A DNA stretch of 64,000 bases, taken from assembly GCF_001507435.1 (NCBI RefSeq), contig NZ_LMWH01000081.1, positions 121,874 to 185,873 of the forward strand. Direction: 5' to 3'. The notes under the pieces were generated by a model. The model was not told the origin of the DNA. It made no database searches and worked only from the letters and a program-made list of their open reading frames with translations. Origin of the DNA: Streptomyces sp. NRRL F-5122. Its GTDB lineage: Bacteria; Actinomycetota; Actinomycetes; Streptomycetales; Streptomycetaceae. Made by a program: the position numbers and the translations under genes. Below, in pieces: positions 19,252 through 28,743 of this stretch (position 1 is its first letter; every line of letters starts with the position of its first letter).

Positions 19252-19599
19252 TCAGGGGCGGGCGCCGTCGTTCAGGGCGACAGTGTGGTCATCGAGGCTG
19301 CGGTGCCAGTCGCTCACCCCGTGCTGACCACCGGTGCCGCCCGAGGGGACGAAGTCTTCCAGCTGACCGACGACCCACGGGTCGAACATCGCGATCTGGT
19401 CCGCGATCCAGGGATCGACCCGGTGCTGGGTATGGACGGTGGCGACCTTGGTGTCCGCGACGACAGTGGACCGGACCGCGGCGTGCCCGGGCGTCTGCGG
19501 GGTGGCCGCGATCGCCGAGCCGCCGGCAGCGAAGAGAGCGCCGCCGAGAAATGCAGCGGAGACGCCCGCGGTGGTGAGACGCCGCACCAGCTTGTTCAT
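19252..19599 (-). CDS. Small secreted protein, 115 aa
   Basis: The ATG at 19599 sits behind a perfect AAGGAGGA ribosome site. A classic Sec signal peptide (LTTAGVSAAFLGGALFAAGG, cleavage after about residue 31, AIA) precedes an 80-residue mature part with HRVDPWIADQIAMFDPWVVG and no cysteines. No catalytic motif is visible. The long AT-richer upstream region suggests that it has its own regulated promoter. Function unknown. Confidence 0.75.
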   Translation of the reverse strand: MNKLVRRLTTAGVSAAFLGGALFAAGGSAIAATPQTPGHAAVRSTVVADTKVATVHTQHRVDPWIADQIAMFDPWVVGQLEDFVPSGGTGGQHGVSDWHRSLDDHTVALNDGARP

Positions 19600-19908
19600 G
19601 GTCTTTCCTCCTTGCGCGACCCATCGTCCGGTGGATGCGAACGGTGGGGTTCCTGCCGTTGTGTCGGCGATCTCAAGCTACGCACTCCGGCATAGTTGAA
19701 CAATGAACTATTGGGGTGAAACACATCACCGGGCGATCGGGAATGATGCGCCGAATCGCTTATCAAGCCCCCGTATAGGGTGAAATACGACGAAGTGGCG
19801 AACGTCACCCTACCAAAACGGGCGAAAGGTGCGAGCGTCAATGTCGTGCAAATTTCAACGACTCATGGTGCTACGGGGACCGCGTCCAGTCGCCCCGGCC
19901 GCATCCGG
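19600..19908. promoter_or_regulatory. AT-richer intergenic region with inverted repeat ATAGTT-N8-AACTAT
   Basis: This 309-bp region holds the promoter of the secreted-protein gene and the 3' flank of glpK. ATAGTT (19692-19697) and AACTAT (19706-19711) form a perfect inverted repeat about 95 bp upstream of the secreted-protein start; the base composition is visibly lower in GC than the surroundings. No gene is supported in it. Confidence 0.45.
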
Positions 19909-21423
19909 TCACGCCGGTCCCGACGGCCTGATCCAGCCCAGAGACCGCTCGACGGCGCGCTTCCAGCACTCGTACTCCCACTCCCGCCGTTCCGGGTCCA
20001 TGTCGGGCATCCACTGCGCCGCCCTGTGCCAGTTGCGGCGCAGAACCTCCAGGTCGGGCCAGAAACCGGCCGCGAGGCCGGCGGCGTACGCCGCCCCGAG
20101 GGAGACCGTCTCCGCGACCAGGGGCCGCACCACGGGCAGGTCGAGGACATCCGCAAGGAACTGCATGAGCAGGTTGTCGGACGTCATGCCCCCGTCCACC
20201 TTGAGTTCCTTCATCGCGAGCGCCGAGTCGGCGTTCATGGCGTCGACGACCTCGCGCGTCTGCCAGCCGGTGGCCTCGAGGACGGCCCGCGCCAGGTGCC
20301 CTTTGGTGATGTACGAGGTGAGCCCGACGATGACGCCGCGGGCGTCGCTGCGCCAGTGGGGTGCGAAAAGGCCGGAGAACGCGGGGACGATGTAGCAACC
20401 GCCGTTGTCCTCGACGGTGAGCGCGAGCGTCTCGATCTCGGGCGCGCTGCTGATCAGGCCGAGGCGGTCGCGGAACCACTGGACCAGTGAACCGGTGACG
20501 GCGATCGGGCCCTCGAGTGCGTAGACCGTGGGCTGATCCGCGATCTTGTACGCGACGGTGGTGAGGAGCCCGTGCCGGGAGCGCACAAGATCGGTACCGG
20601 TGTTCATCACCAGGAAGCTGCCGGTGCCGTAGGTGCACTTCGCCTCACCCGGCGAGAAGCAGGTCTGTCCGAACAGGGCCGCCTGCTGGTCGCCGAGCGC
20701 AGCCGTGATCGGGACACCGGGGAGCACGGAGCGGGCCTGCCCGTAGGTCTCGATCGACGGCCGGATCTCCGGCAGCATCGCGCTCGGGACCCCGAAGAAC
20801 TCCAGCAGTTCCGGGTCCCAGGTCAGCGTGCGGATGTTCATGAGCATCGTACGGCTGGCGTTGGTGGCGTCGGTGATGTGCAGGCCGCCGTCCGCGCCAC
20901 CGGTCAGGTTCCAGATCACCCAGCTCTCCACCGTCCCGAAGAGCACCTCACCGTCCCGTGCCCGCTGCTCCAGGCCGTCGACGTGATCGAACAGCCAGCG
21001 GAGCCGGGGCGCGGAGAAGTAGGTGGAGGGGGGCAGACAACAGCGGTCGAGGAAGAACGCGTCGCCGGGGCTCCGCCCGAGGTCCTCGACGAGCTGCGCG
21101 GTCCGGACGTCCTGCCAGACGATCGCCCGGCACACCGGGGCACCGGTCCGCCGGTCCCACAGCACCGTCGTCTCACGCTGGTTGGCGATGCCGATGGCGG
21201 TGATCTGCCCGACGTCTATGCCGACGCCGGACAGCGCCTCGGGCACGATGCGCTCCAGGTTGCGCCAGATCTCCGAGGCGTCGTGCTCGACCCAGCCGGG
21301 CTGGGGGAAGAACTGCCGGTGTTCTCGTTGGGCGACCGTCACCAGCCGTCCGCGGTGGTCGAACAGAATGCATCGCGTGGAGGTGGTGCCCTGGTCGATG
21401 GACATCACATACCGTTCAACCAT
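19909..21423 (-). CDS. glpK: Glycerol kinase
   Basis: A 504-residue FGGY kinase converting glycerol to sn-glycerol 3-phosphate with ATP. It carries the diagnostic [57 protein letters not shown] and [15 protein letters not shown] motifs. It starts at ATG 21423; an inner ATG at residue 7 is possible. The IclR gene lies 41 bp upstream on the same strand, as in Streptomyces gyl operons, but the expected glycerol facilitator and glycerol-3-phosphate dehydrogenase genes are missing here, so this is likely an additional glycerol-kinase locus. Confidence 0.95.
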   Translation of the reverse strand: MVERYVMSIDQGTTSTRCILFDHRGRLVTVAQREHRQFFPQPGWVEHDASEIWRNLERIVPEALSGVGIDVGQITAIGIANQRETTVLWDRRTGAPVCRAIVWQDVRTAQLVEDLGRSPGDAFFLDRCCLPPSTYFSAPRLRWLFDHVDGLEQRARDGEVLFGTVESWVIWNLTGGADGGLHITDATNASRTMLMNIRTLTWDPELLEFFGVPSAMLPEIRPSIETYGQARSVLPGVPITAALGDQQAALFGQTCFSPGEAKCTYGTGSFLVMNTGTDLVRSRHGLLTTVAYKIADQPTVYALEGPIAVTGSLVQWFRDRLGLISSAPEIETLALTVEDNGGCYIVPAFSGLFAPHWRSDARGVIVGLTSYITKGHLARAVLEATGWQTREVVDAMNADSALAMKELKVDGGMTSDNLLMQFLADVLDLPVVRPLVAETVSLGAAYAAGLAAGFWPDLEVLRRNWHRAAQWMPDMDPERREWEYECWKRAVERSLGWIRPSGPA

Positions 21424-21464
21424 GATCGGGACTGCCTTCCGATGCGTCGCGGCGGCGCCGGGAG

Positions 21465-22232
21465 CTACCAGCGGGCCGCGCCCAGGTCTCTGGAGATCGC
21501 CCGTGCGGCTTCCCGCAGCAAGGTGATCAGGGCCGGTTGCGGCCGGCCCTTGGTGTCGCAGATCCGTTCGACCGGTCCCGACACTCCGATCGCACCCACC
21601 ACAAGGCCGCCGTGCCCGCGGATCGGCGCGGCGACGCCTGCCTCCCCCATGGCCATTTCCTGCACCTCTGCGCCCCAGCCGAGCTCCCGCACCTCGACGA
21701 GGGCCCTGCTGAGATCCTCGGAGCGCACCAGGGTGTGCCGGGTGTACTCCTCGAGGCCCGCGTCCACGAGCGGCTCCACGGGCTCGGCGCCGAAGGCCAG
21801 CAGCACCTTGCCCAGGGAGCAGGCGTGCAGGGGCAGCAGCGTGCCCACGTCCAGCGTCTGAAGGGTGTCGTCCGGCCGGAAGACGTGGTGCACCACGAGC
21901 ACCTTGCCTTCCAGTGGTGTACCGAGACGGACGGCCTCCCCGCTGCGGGCGGCCAGGGCGTCGGCCCAGTTGATCGAGCGCGACCGCAGCTCGTTGACGT
22001 CGAGATAGCTGGTGCCGAGATGCAGCAGTGCCGCTCCGAGCTGGTACTTTCCGGTCGCCTCGTCCTGTTCCACGAAGTCCACGTGCTGGAGCGTACGCAG
22101 AATGCCATGGGCGGTGCCCTTGGCCAGCCCCAGCGACGACGCCACCTCGCCGAGCCCCAGCCGGCGGGGACCGCCGGCGAGCAAGCGCAGGATCGCCGCC
22201 GCCCTCTCGATGGACTGGACTGGCCCGGCCAT
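21465..22232 (-). CDS. IclR-family transcriptional regulator
   Basis: A 255-residue IclR protein. The N-terminal winged helix spans about residues 5-70 ([38 protein letters not shown]) and the ligand-binding domain follows, ending with [19 protein letters not shown]. It resembles GylR, the glycerol regulator of Streptomyces, and precedes glpK on the same strand, so control of glycerol kinase is likely (inference). AGGAT lies upstream of the ATG. The gene diverges from the ATPase gene at 22378. Confidence 0.9.
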   Translation of the reverse strand: MAGPVQSIERAAAILRLLAGGPRRLGLGEVASSLGLAKGTAHGILRTLQHVDFVEQDEATGKYQLGAALLHLGTSYLDVNELRSRSINWADALAARSGEAVRLGTPLEGKVLVVHHVFRPDDTLQTLDVGTLLPLHACSLGKVLLAFGAEPVEPLVDAGLEEYTRHTLVRSEDLSRALVEVRELGWGAEVQEMAMGEAGVAAPIRGHGGLVVGAIGVSGPVERICDTKGRPQPALITLLREAARAISRDLGAARW

Positions 22233-22377
22233 GAGCCGATCCTAATCCGGATCGCCTCCCGGTTCAGGACGGCGTTCGGTAATGCCGACCACCCCTCATT
22301 GACCCGCCGGATCTCCGTCCATAACGTGCCTGAACGCCCGGCGTCCGGCCGGCGGCTCGCCCCGAGGAGGAGGGCAC

Positions 22378-22806
22378 ATGGCAATAGCGCAGCTCAACGC
22401 CGCGCCTGTGGAGGGAGTGGAGTACGTCTTCCCGCTCCCGCACTCTCCCCGAGCCGTCTCCACCGTGCGCCGACGCGCGGAGGCCATTCTGACCAGGTGG
22501 AACCTGCCCGCGGGCGTCGCAGAGGATGTGCTTCTCGTGATCTCGGAGCTGCTGACGAACGCGGTCGTCCATGCCTTCCCGCCGGCGGCACTACGGCTGT
22601 CGCGTGCCCGGCTGAACGGGCGCGATGCCGTACGCGTCGCGGTCACCGACATGGGACCGGCCGTACCCACCTGCCGCTCGTCGGCGACGATCGATCCGGA
22701 CGAGCACGGCCGGGGGCTGTGCATCGTCGCCGCGCTGTCGGCCCGGTACGGCGTGGAGGTGCACCCTGAGGGGACCAGCCGCTGGGCGGAGGTACTCGCC
22801 GGGTGA
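22378..22806 (+). CDS. ATP-binding anti-sigma-factor-like kinase (RsbW/HATPase_c)
   Basis: A 142-residue single-domain protein of the GHKL type. The N box ELLTNAVVHA (about residues 60-69), the G1-like DMGPAVP and the HGRGLCIV loop are present, so ATP binding is expected. Streptomyces encodes dozens of such RsbW-like proteins, which act as anti-sigma factors or Ser kinases of anti-anti-sigma partners. No sigma or STAS gene is adjacent, so the partner is unknown. GGAGGAGG precedes the ATG. Confidence 0.88.
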   Translation: MAIAQLNAAPVEGVEYVFPLPHSPRAVSTVRRRAEAILTRWNLPAGVAEDVLLVISELLTNAVVHAFPPAALRLSRARLNGRDAVRVAVTDMGPAVPTCRSSATIDPDEHGRGLCIVAALSARYGVEVHPEGTSRWAEVLAG

Positions 22807-22855
22807 CGGCGGGGGGACGGCCGCGGCGGACGCCGTGGGCCACCTTCCGCCAGGA

Positions 22856-24010
22856 TCAGGCCTGTGGCGGTGCCGCTCCCCGCAGGACCGCGATGCAGCT
22901 GCCCACGGCGGACTGCAGCTCCTCCAGCCGCTGGAGCATGTCGTCCTCATACAGGTCGTCCAGGTCCTCGACGTCGTCGAGGGTCAGCTCCTCGAACACC
23001 TTCGTCGCCCGCTGCAGGCTGCTGTAGAACTTGGTGCGGCGCTCCCGAAGACGCAGGTCGGGGTCGGCCTCGACGGTCCGGGCCACGAGTTCCTTCACCG
23101 TGTCGTACGCCTCGGCGGCCCACGGTCCCGCCTCCTCCCCGTCGTCCAGCTCGTCGATCAGGGAAAGATGACGCTCGGCCTGCGCACGGAGTTCGGCGGG
23201 CGCATCGATCGTCTGCCCCGCAGGGGTCTTGACCTGGCCCTTCTCCACGATCTGCCGGACGTACCCGATACGGTCCGCGACCCGGCTCTCGGTGGCCACC
23301 GCCTTCTTCAACTCGTCCGTCCTGGCGACGTCACGGGCGAGCTCGGTCTGCAGGGCCGGGTCCTCCCGGAGCCGGTCGAGAAGGGCGGCACGCGCGGCCC
23401 GGGCGGTGGCGGGGTCGGCCAGGATCGCGGCACGCAGTGCGGTGGGATTCTCGGCGACCTCCAGCGCCTTGGTCGGCCGGATGCCCTCGGCCTCGGCGGA
23501 CGCGGCGATGGCCTGACCACGCTCGGACGCGGCGCTGGTGCGGGCCGTGTAGTAGGCGAGCCAGGCGTCGGAGTCCGGCAGCGCGATCTCCTGGCCGGGG
23601 ACGAGGATCTCGAAGTGGGGGACGAGACCGTCGTCGGCCGCCTTGTCCCACGCCTTGTAGTACCGCATGACCCGCTCCGGGGAGCATCCCGCCAGCTCGG
23701 CGAACCGCTTGGCGGAGATCTTCGGGGTCTCCCCCGCCGGCTGCCCGCCGGGCCGTACGCTGCGCGCCACCTTCAGGGCGAACGCCCAGCCGCCGGTGCG
23801 GGCGTACACCCCGAAATCGTGGGCGTCACGCGCCACCGTCCCGTCGACGTCGGACGCCTCCGCGTCGCCCGTGGCCGCCGGCTCCACCCAGAACCCGTCG
23901 TCCGCGGGCGTCGCCCGGACGACCGGTGCGTTGACGGCCGACGCCTCCCGCGCGGGCTGCTCGTCCCCGGGCGAACCCGTCGCTCCGGACGGATCGATCG
24001 TTACGGTCAC
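22856..24010 (-). CDS. Hypothetical helical protein with helix-turn-helix-like segment
   Basis: A 384-residue protein read from GTG 24010 behind GGGAG. After a disordered acidic N-terminus (about 1-60), residues about 70-130 contain ISAKRFAELAGCSPERVMRY, which looks like a DNA-binding helix-turn-helix. The rest is almost entirely charged helices (about 160-370), including long Asp/Glu-rich stretches near DDVEDLDDLYEDD. It may be a DNA-associated protein with a coiled tail. I do not recognise a named family. It converges with the ATPase gene. Confidence 0.65.
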   Translation of the reverse strand: MTVTIDPSGATGSPGDEQPAREASAVNAPVVRATPADDGFWVEPAATGDAEASDVDGTVARDAHDFGVYARTGGWAFALKVARSVRPGGQPAGETPKISAKRFAELAGCSPERVMRYYKAWDKAADDGLVPHFEILVPGQEIALPDSDAWLAYYTARTSAASERGQAIAASAEAEGIRPTKALEVAENPTALRAAILADPATARAARAALLDRLREDPALQTELARDVARTDELKKAVATESRVADRIGYVRQIVEKGQVKTPAGQTIDAPAELRAQAERHLSLIDELDDGEEAGPWAAEAYDTVKELVARTVEADPDLRLRERRTKFYSSLQRATKVFEELTLDDVEDLDDLYEDDMLQRLEELQSAVGSCIAVLRGAAPPQA

Positions 24011-24352
24011 TGGAAACACTCCCGGGCACTCGGACTGCGGGAACCGGAGCGAGCAGCCTATATGAGCCCGTTGTCACGGCTTTGCGCCCGCTCCCGGCTG
24101 CCGGCCGGCTCGGGGCGGACCGGCCGGCCGACCGGGTTCCGGAGGCAGGGACCGGCGGTCGGGCCCGCGTCCGTGCGGCCGCAGGGAACCACCACCCGCC
24201 GGTTGCGAAGTGCCCCGCCCCAAGGTGAAGTACCGCCCCACGAGGAGTACATCCGGCGTGGAATGCGCCGTGCCGTCGATCCGTTGGGTTCTGCTGTGAT
24301 CAAGTGATGCAGGAGCACGGCGCTGCACCGAGCGCGGAGGGATGGGGAACCG
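24011..24352. other. Divergent intergenic region without a gene
   Basis: The 342 bp between the helical protein (minus) and the LLM oxidoreductase (plus) must hold both promoters. It includes a locally AT-richer patch at about 24055-24080 (CTATATGAG) upstream of the minus gene. No RNA or operator is recognisable. Confidence 0.4.
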
Positions 24353-25243
24353 ATGGGTGATGTCACAGGCACGGACGGCGCAGGCCCGCTGAAGGCGGCC
24401 GTCGGACGGCACGGCGTCTGGAGCGTGGGACTGCGTTCGGAGGACCAGGCGCGACGCGGCGAACTGGCCGATGCCGCCGCCGAACTCGAAGAACTCGGTT
24501 TCGGTGCCGTCTGGCTCGGCGGCAGCGCCACGGTACGCCACGCGGTCCCGCTGATCGAGGCGACCTCGAGGCTTGTCGTGGCGACCGGCATCCAGAGCAT
24601 CTGGCAGCACGAGGCCGCCGGGACCGCGGCGCACTTCGGCGAGTTGGAGAAGGACCGTCCCGGGCGGTTCCTGCTCGGACTGGGCGTGAGTCACGCCAAG
24701 ATGACGGAACAGTACCGTCGCCCCTACTCGGCCATGGTCGACTACCTGGACGCGCTCGATGCCGCCGGGGTCCCCGCGGGACGCCGGGTCCTCGCCGCAC
24801 TCGGGCCGAAGATGCTGGAACTGTCCCGCGACCGCGCCGCCGGCTCGCATCCGTACCTGATGACGGTCGAACACACCGCCGTGGCCCGGGAGATCCTGGG
24901 CACCGCACCGCTTCTCGCGCCCGAGACGAAGGTCGTCCTGGACACGGACCCGGACCGGGCCCGTACGACGGCCCGCGGCACCCTCGCCCTCTACCTGACC
25001 CTGCCCAACTACACCAACTCCCTCCTCCGTTTCGGCTTCACCGAGGACGACTTCGCCGACGGCGGCAGCGACCGCCTGGTCGACGCGCTGTTCGCCTGGG
25101 GCGACGACGACCGCATCCGGGAGCGGATCGAGGCGTTCCATACCGCTGGCGCGGACCACGTCGCCGTCCAAGTGGTCGACGCCGGGCCCCGCGACGCCCT
25201 GCCGCGTGCCGCGTGGCGCCGTCTGGCGGAGCTGCTGCGCTGA
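24353..25243 (+). CDS. LLM-class F420-dependent oxidoreductase
   Basis: A 296-residue luciferase-like monooxygenase fold of the short F420-type group. Its pattern is GVWSVGLRSEDQARRGELADAA, AAELEELGFGAVWLGGS, LVVATGIQSIW, RFLLGLGVSHAKM and VLAALGPKMLELSRDRAAG. Such enzymes use reduced coenzyme F420 for hydride transfer; many actinobacterial members have no assigned substrate. The ATG at 24353 follows an AGGGATGGGG context. The isochorismatase-like gene follows 86 bp later and may be cotranscribed. Confidence 0.85.
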   Translation: MGDVTGTDGAGPLKAAVGRHGVWSVGLRSEDQARRGELADAAAELEELGFGAVWLGGSATVRHAVPLIEATSRLVVATGIQSIWQHEAAGTAAHFGELEKDRPGRFLLGLGVSHAKMTEQYRRPYSAMVDYLDALDAAGVPAGRRVLAALGPKMLELSRDRAAGSHPYLMTVEHTAVAREILGTAPLLAPETKVVLDTDPDRARTTARGTLALYLTLPNYTNSLLRFGFTEDDFADGGSDRLVDALFAWGDDDRIRERIEAFHTAGADHVAVQVVDAGPRDALPRAAWRRLAELLR

Positions 25244-25329
25244 CGTCCGGCCGGACGGCGGTCGCCGCTGTCAGTGGTGCGGCCTACTGTGGGGGCCGGT
25301 CAGTTCCAGGACGAGAAACGGGAGACACC

Positions 25330-25896
25330 ATGACGACCCTTCCCGACCGGCCCCGTACCGCACTGCTCGTCATAGATGTCCAGAACGGGGTCGTGGACGG
25401 CTCCCACAACCGCGACGAAATGATCGCGAACATCAACACCCTGATCGACAAGGCCCGCGCCGAGGACGTCCCGGTGGTCTGGGTGCAGCACTCCGGCGCC
25501 GAGCTCGTGCGGGGCAGCGAGAGCTGGAACTACGTCCCGGAGCTGGTCCGGCGCGACGCGGAACCGCTCATCCACAAGACCTACTTGGACTCCTTCGAGG
25601 AGACGGACCTGGAGTCGGTGCTGGCCGGGCAGGGAGTGGGCCGGCTCGTCGTCACGGGTGCCCAGACCGACGCCTGCATCCGCTCGACCCTGCACGGGGC
25701 CCTCGTCCGTGGATACGACGCGACGCTGGTCGCCGATGCGCACACCACGGAGGACCTCACGGCATACGGAGCGCCTGCCCCGGAGCAGGTGATCGCGCAC
25801 ACGAACCTCTACTGGCAGTGGCAGAAGGCTCCCGGGCGCCGCGGCGGAACCATGGACACGGCGGAGGTGAGCTTCTCCGCGGAGCAGGCGGACTGA
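25330..25896 (+). CDS. Isochorismatase-family cysteine hydrolase
   Basis: A 188-residue protein of the isochorismatase/nicotinamidase fold. The catalytic Asp is in LLVIDVQNGVVDG, the Lys in LIHKTYLDSFEETDL and the nucleophilic Cys in VVTGAQTDACIRSTLHGAL. Members hydrolyse amides, ureas or vinyl ethers; the substrate here cannot be told. The ATG at 25330 follows GGGAGACACC. Upstream in-frame codons overlap the previous gene's end and lack a ribosome site. Confidence 0.9.
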   Translation: MTTLPDRPRTALLVIDVQNGVVDGSHNRDEMIANINTLIDKARAEDVPVVWVQHSGAELVRGSESWNYVPELVRRDAEPLIHKTYLDSFEETDLESVLAGQGVGRLVVTGAQTDACIRSTLHGALVRGYDATLVADAHTTEDLTAYGAPAPEQVIAHTNLYWQWQKAPGRRGGTMDTAEVSFSAEQAD

Positions 25897-25997
25897 GGCG
25901 GCCGCACACCGGGACCCGAGGACGATCGACAGGTGCCGCACGGCACCGACGCGAAGCGTGGGCGAGGAGCGAACGAGGGTTGCCGCGGCGCTCACGC

Positions 25998-26028
25998 GTC
26001 AGGGGCCCCCGCAAAGAGAGCCCCTGAC
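25998..26028 (-). terminator. Hairpin downstream of the first tRNA-Pro
   Basis: GTCAGGGGC and GCCCCTGAC form a perfect 9-bp stem with a 13-base loop, about 25 bp past the 3' end of the tRNA. It probably ends the tRNA transcript. Confidence 0.65.
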
Positions 26029-26052
26029 CCGAGAAGACTTCCGACGTCGCCG

Positions 26053-26126
<74 letters not shown>

Positions 26127-26225
26127 GTGCGCTTTCCGCGGTGATCCGCGTGATCGCGCGGACAGAACTTTACCCCACGGCAGGTACTGCCCCGAAGCGA
26201 GCGGGAGGTGCGGGACAATCGGGGT

Positions 26226-26750
26226 ATGAGTGACGCATCGGAAGCCCGGGCTCGTCGAGGGCGCGACCGGGACGCGGAAGGGCGGGCCCGCAACGCCCGG
26301 CCGCGGGACGGACTGGGGCGGCCCCTTCCGTACGACGCCCAGGGGGTCGCACGCCAGCCCGAAGGGGTCCTGCGGACTCCTGACAACAGCGTCACCGAAG
26401 CCCAGGCCCTGCTGGACGCCGGGAAACCGTTCCATGCGCACGAGGTCTTCGAGGACGCCTGGAAGTCCGGGCCCGAAGGGGAGCGCCCCCTGTGGCGCGG
26501 GCTCGCCCAACTGGCGGTCGGACTCACGCACGCGGCCCGCGGCAACGCCACCGGTGGCACCCGGCTGCTGCGGCGCGGCGCCACGGCCGTGGAGGGCTGG
26601 GCCGCACAGTCGGGACAGAGCCGTCCGTACGGCATGGCACTGGCGGAACTCATCTCCTGGGCAAGGGAGTTGGCCGCGATGGTGGAGCGGGACGCGGCCA
26701 AGGTCGACGCGCGGGAGTGGGCCCCCCGGCTTTGCGGCCGGCGGCCGTAG
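26226..26750 (+). CDS. DUF309-domain protein
   Basis: A 174-residue protein. After a charged N-terminal region (about 1-55) comes the DUF309 helical core with its hallmark AQALLDAGKPFHAHEVFEDAWK, WRGLAQLAVGLTHAARGN and GGTRLLRRGA. The HExxE-like HEVFEDAW helix is typical of the family, whose biochemical role is unknown. No ribosome site precedes ATG 26226, but GACAAT ends 7 bases before it, so the message may be leaderless. The gene lies 99 bp from the divergent tRNA-Pro. Confidence 0.85.
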   Translation: MSDASEARARRGRDRDAEGRARNARPRDGLGRPLPYDAQGVARQPEGVLRTPDNSVTEAQALLDAGKPFHAHEVFEDAWKSGPEGERPLWRGLAQLAVGLTHAARGNATGGTRLLRRGATAVEGWAAQSGQSRPYGMALAELISWARELAAMVERDAAKVDAREWAPRLCGRRP

Positions 26751-26806
26751 CGGGCGGAGGCGGGGGCGTCGGGCCGCCCGCCCGCGCGGTACGGCAGACT
26801 CGGGGG

Positions 26807-27577
26807 GTGCGAAAGATTCATGTCATCGGCATCGGAGCGGGCGACCCCGACCAACTGACCCTGCAGGCGGTCAAGGCGCTGAGGAGCACGGACGTGTTCT
26901 TCATCCTCGACAAGGGCGAGTCGAAGTCGGACCTCGTCCAGCTGCGCCGGGACATTCTCGACGCACATGTGCCCGAGGGGGCGTACCGCCTCGTCGAGGC
27001 GCGCGATCCGGAGCGCGACCGCTCCGCCGGGGGCGCCGCCTACTCCCCCGCCGTCGGCGACTGGCGTTCGGCGCGTGCCGGCATCTACGAGCGGCTCATC
27101 GTCGAGGAACTGGGCGAGGACGAGACCGGAGCGTTCCTGGTGTGGGGCGACCCGGCGCTGTACGACAGCACGCTCGGCATCCTCGAGGAGATCCTGGACC
27201 GGGGCGGGGTGACGTTCTCCTACGACGTCGTGCCCGGCATCAGCAGCGTCTCGGCACTCGTCGCAAGGCACCGCACGGGACTCAACCGGGTGGGCCGGCC
27301 CGTGCAGATCACCACGGGCCGGCGGCTGGCGGAGGGGTTCCCCGACGGGGTCGACGACGTCGTGGTGATGCTCGACGCCCATCAGACCTTCCGGCAGTAC
27401 GCGGACCAGGACATCGACATCTACTGGGGTGCCTACATCGGCACTCCGGACGAGATCCTCGTCTCCGGTCCACTGGCCGAAACGACACAGCACATCGAGC
27501 GCCTGCGCGCTCAGGCGCGGGAGCGCAAGGGCTGGATCATGGACACCTATCTGCTGCGCAGGCGTCCGCGCGGCTAG
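26807..27577 (+). CDS. cobF: Precorrin-6A synthase (deacetylating)
   Basis: A 256-residue SAM-dependent tetrapyrrole methylase that methylates C-1 of precorrin-5 and releases acetate in aerobic cobalamin synthesis. It starts at GTG 26807 with the family opening KIHVIGIGAGDPDQLTLQAV; FLVWGDPALYDSTLGIL and VVPGISSVSALVARH are SAM-site motifs. The gene converges with cobK, another enzyme of the same pathway, though a 292-bp gap separates the stop codons. The GTG has only a run of G upstream. Confidence 0.92.
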   Translation: MRKIHVIGIGAGDPDQLTLQAVKALRSTDVFFILDKGESKSDLVQLRRDILDAHVPEGAYRLVEARDPERDRSAGGAAYSPAVGDWRSARAGIYERLIVEELGEDETGAFLVWGDPALYDSTLGILEEILDRGGVTFSYDVVPGISSVSALVARHRTGLNRVGRPVQITTGRRLAEGFPDGVDDVVVMLDAHQTFRQYADQDIDIYWGAYIGTPDEILVSGPLAETTQHIERLRAQARERKGWIMDTYLLRRRPRG

Positions 27578-27869
27578 GACCTGTCTTTGGATCATGTCGG
27601 CGTCGCGGGGCGTGTCACGCGCATCTGCCGTGCTGTCGCCGGTTGCCGACGCTCCGTTTCCGTGCCCCAGCAGCACGCACGACTTTCTCGACACGATGCC
27701 TCCAACCCCGCGACGGGAACGGGCGGTTCGTCGCGGCGCACCGCGCGAACGCCCGCCCGGCACGACGGGCGACGAAGGACGACCGTCGTCGCACGACTGC
27801 CGGCGTGGGTGAAGAGGGCGCATCACCGCGACGGGACGGTGCACGCCGTCGGCACGGCCCATGCGTCCG
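27578..27869. other. Gap between convergent cobF and cobK with a possible mobile-element end
   Basis: No gene is supported. At 27577-27600 the sequence GGACCTGTCTTTGGATCATG begins inside the cobF stop codon; a close relative, GGACCTGTCGTCCGGATCATG, abuts the thiolase stop (minus strand, 32982-32962). These may be remnants of a shared element end or of a terminator family. Confidence 0.4.
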
Positions 27870-28616
27870 TCATCGGGGACCGAGCCCCAGGAACGACAGC
27901 ACCCCCACGACGTCCGGCACCGTGGTCACCCCGTCGGGCAGCGGCGGACGGCGGACCATGACCACGGGTAGCCCGCGATCGCGCGCGGCCGTGAGTTTGG
28001 CCGCCGTCGCCGTTCCCCCGCTGTCCTTCGTCACGAGCACATCGATGCGGTGCTCGACGAGCAATGCCGTCTCGTCCTCGACCGTGAACGGCCCGCGGGC
28101 CGAGAGCACCCGGGTGTCCGGCGGCATGGGCGGCTGTGGGGGCTCCACCGACCGCACCACGAAATGGATACCGGCCAGGCCCGCGAAGGCCGCGAGCCCC
28201 AGTCGACCGGTGGTGAGGAACACCCGTCGGCCTAGCGCGGGCACCAGGGCCGCCGCGTCCTCCAAGTCGGCCGCATCGTGCCAGCGGTCTCCGGGGACCG
28301 CGCTCCAGCCGGGCCTGCGCAGCACCACGGCCGGAACGCGCGTGGCCACCGCCGCCCGTGTCGCGTTCGCGGTGATGCCCGTGGCGAACGGGTGCGTGGC
28401 ATCGACCAGCGCGTCGACCCGGTGCCCCCGGAGCCAGTCGGCCAGTCCCTCGACGCCGCCGAAACCCCCGACGCGAACCTCACCTTCGAGCGCACCGGGC
28501 CGGGACACCCGCCCTGCCAGGGAGGTGGTCACCCGCACCCCGTGCCGGGAGACGAGCGACGCGGCGAGTTCACGTGCCTCTGCGGTGCCGCCGAGGACCA
28601 GGACGTGCGGGGACAT
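27870..28616 (-). CDS. cobK: Precorrin-6A reductase
   Basis: A 248-residue CobK/CbiJ enzyme that reduces precorrin-6A with NADPH in corrin-ring synthesis. It shows HVLVLGGTAEARELAASLV at the N-terminus (nucleotide site), VDALVDATHPFATGITANA in the middle and VTKDSGGTATAAKLTAARD near the C-terminus, all diagnostic for the family. The ATG is at 28616. Only cobF and cobK of the pathway occur here; the other genes must be elsewhere. Confidence 0.92.
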   Translation of the reverse strand: MSPHVLVLGGTAEARELAASLVSRHGVRVTTSLAGRVSRPGALEGEVRVGGFGGVEGLADWLRGHRVDALVDATHPFATGITANATRAAVATRVPAVVLRRPGWSAVPGDRWHDAADLEDAAALVPALGRRVFLTTGRLGLAAFAGLAGIHFVVRSVEPPQPPMPPDTRVLSARGPFTVEDETALLVEHRIDVLVTKDSGGTATAAKLTAARDRGLPVVMVRRPPLPDGVTTVPDVVGVLSFLGLGPR

Positions 28617-28743
28617 GGTGCCGAGGGTACGGGCAGGCCTCCCTCCGGTCTCCTGCCGGTACCCGCGGCCGGACGGCGCGGCGGTCGCATCGTGTCCCGC
28701 ACGCCGCAGGGCGGGTGGCCGCCGGCCTCGTTAGGGTCCTGCC

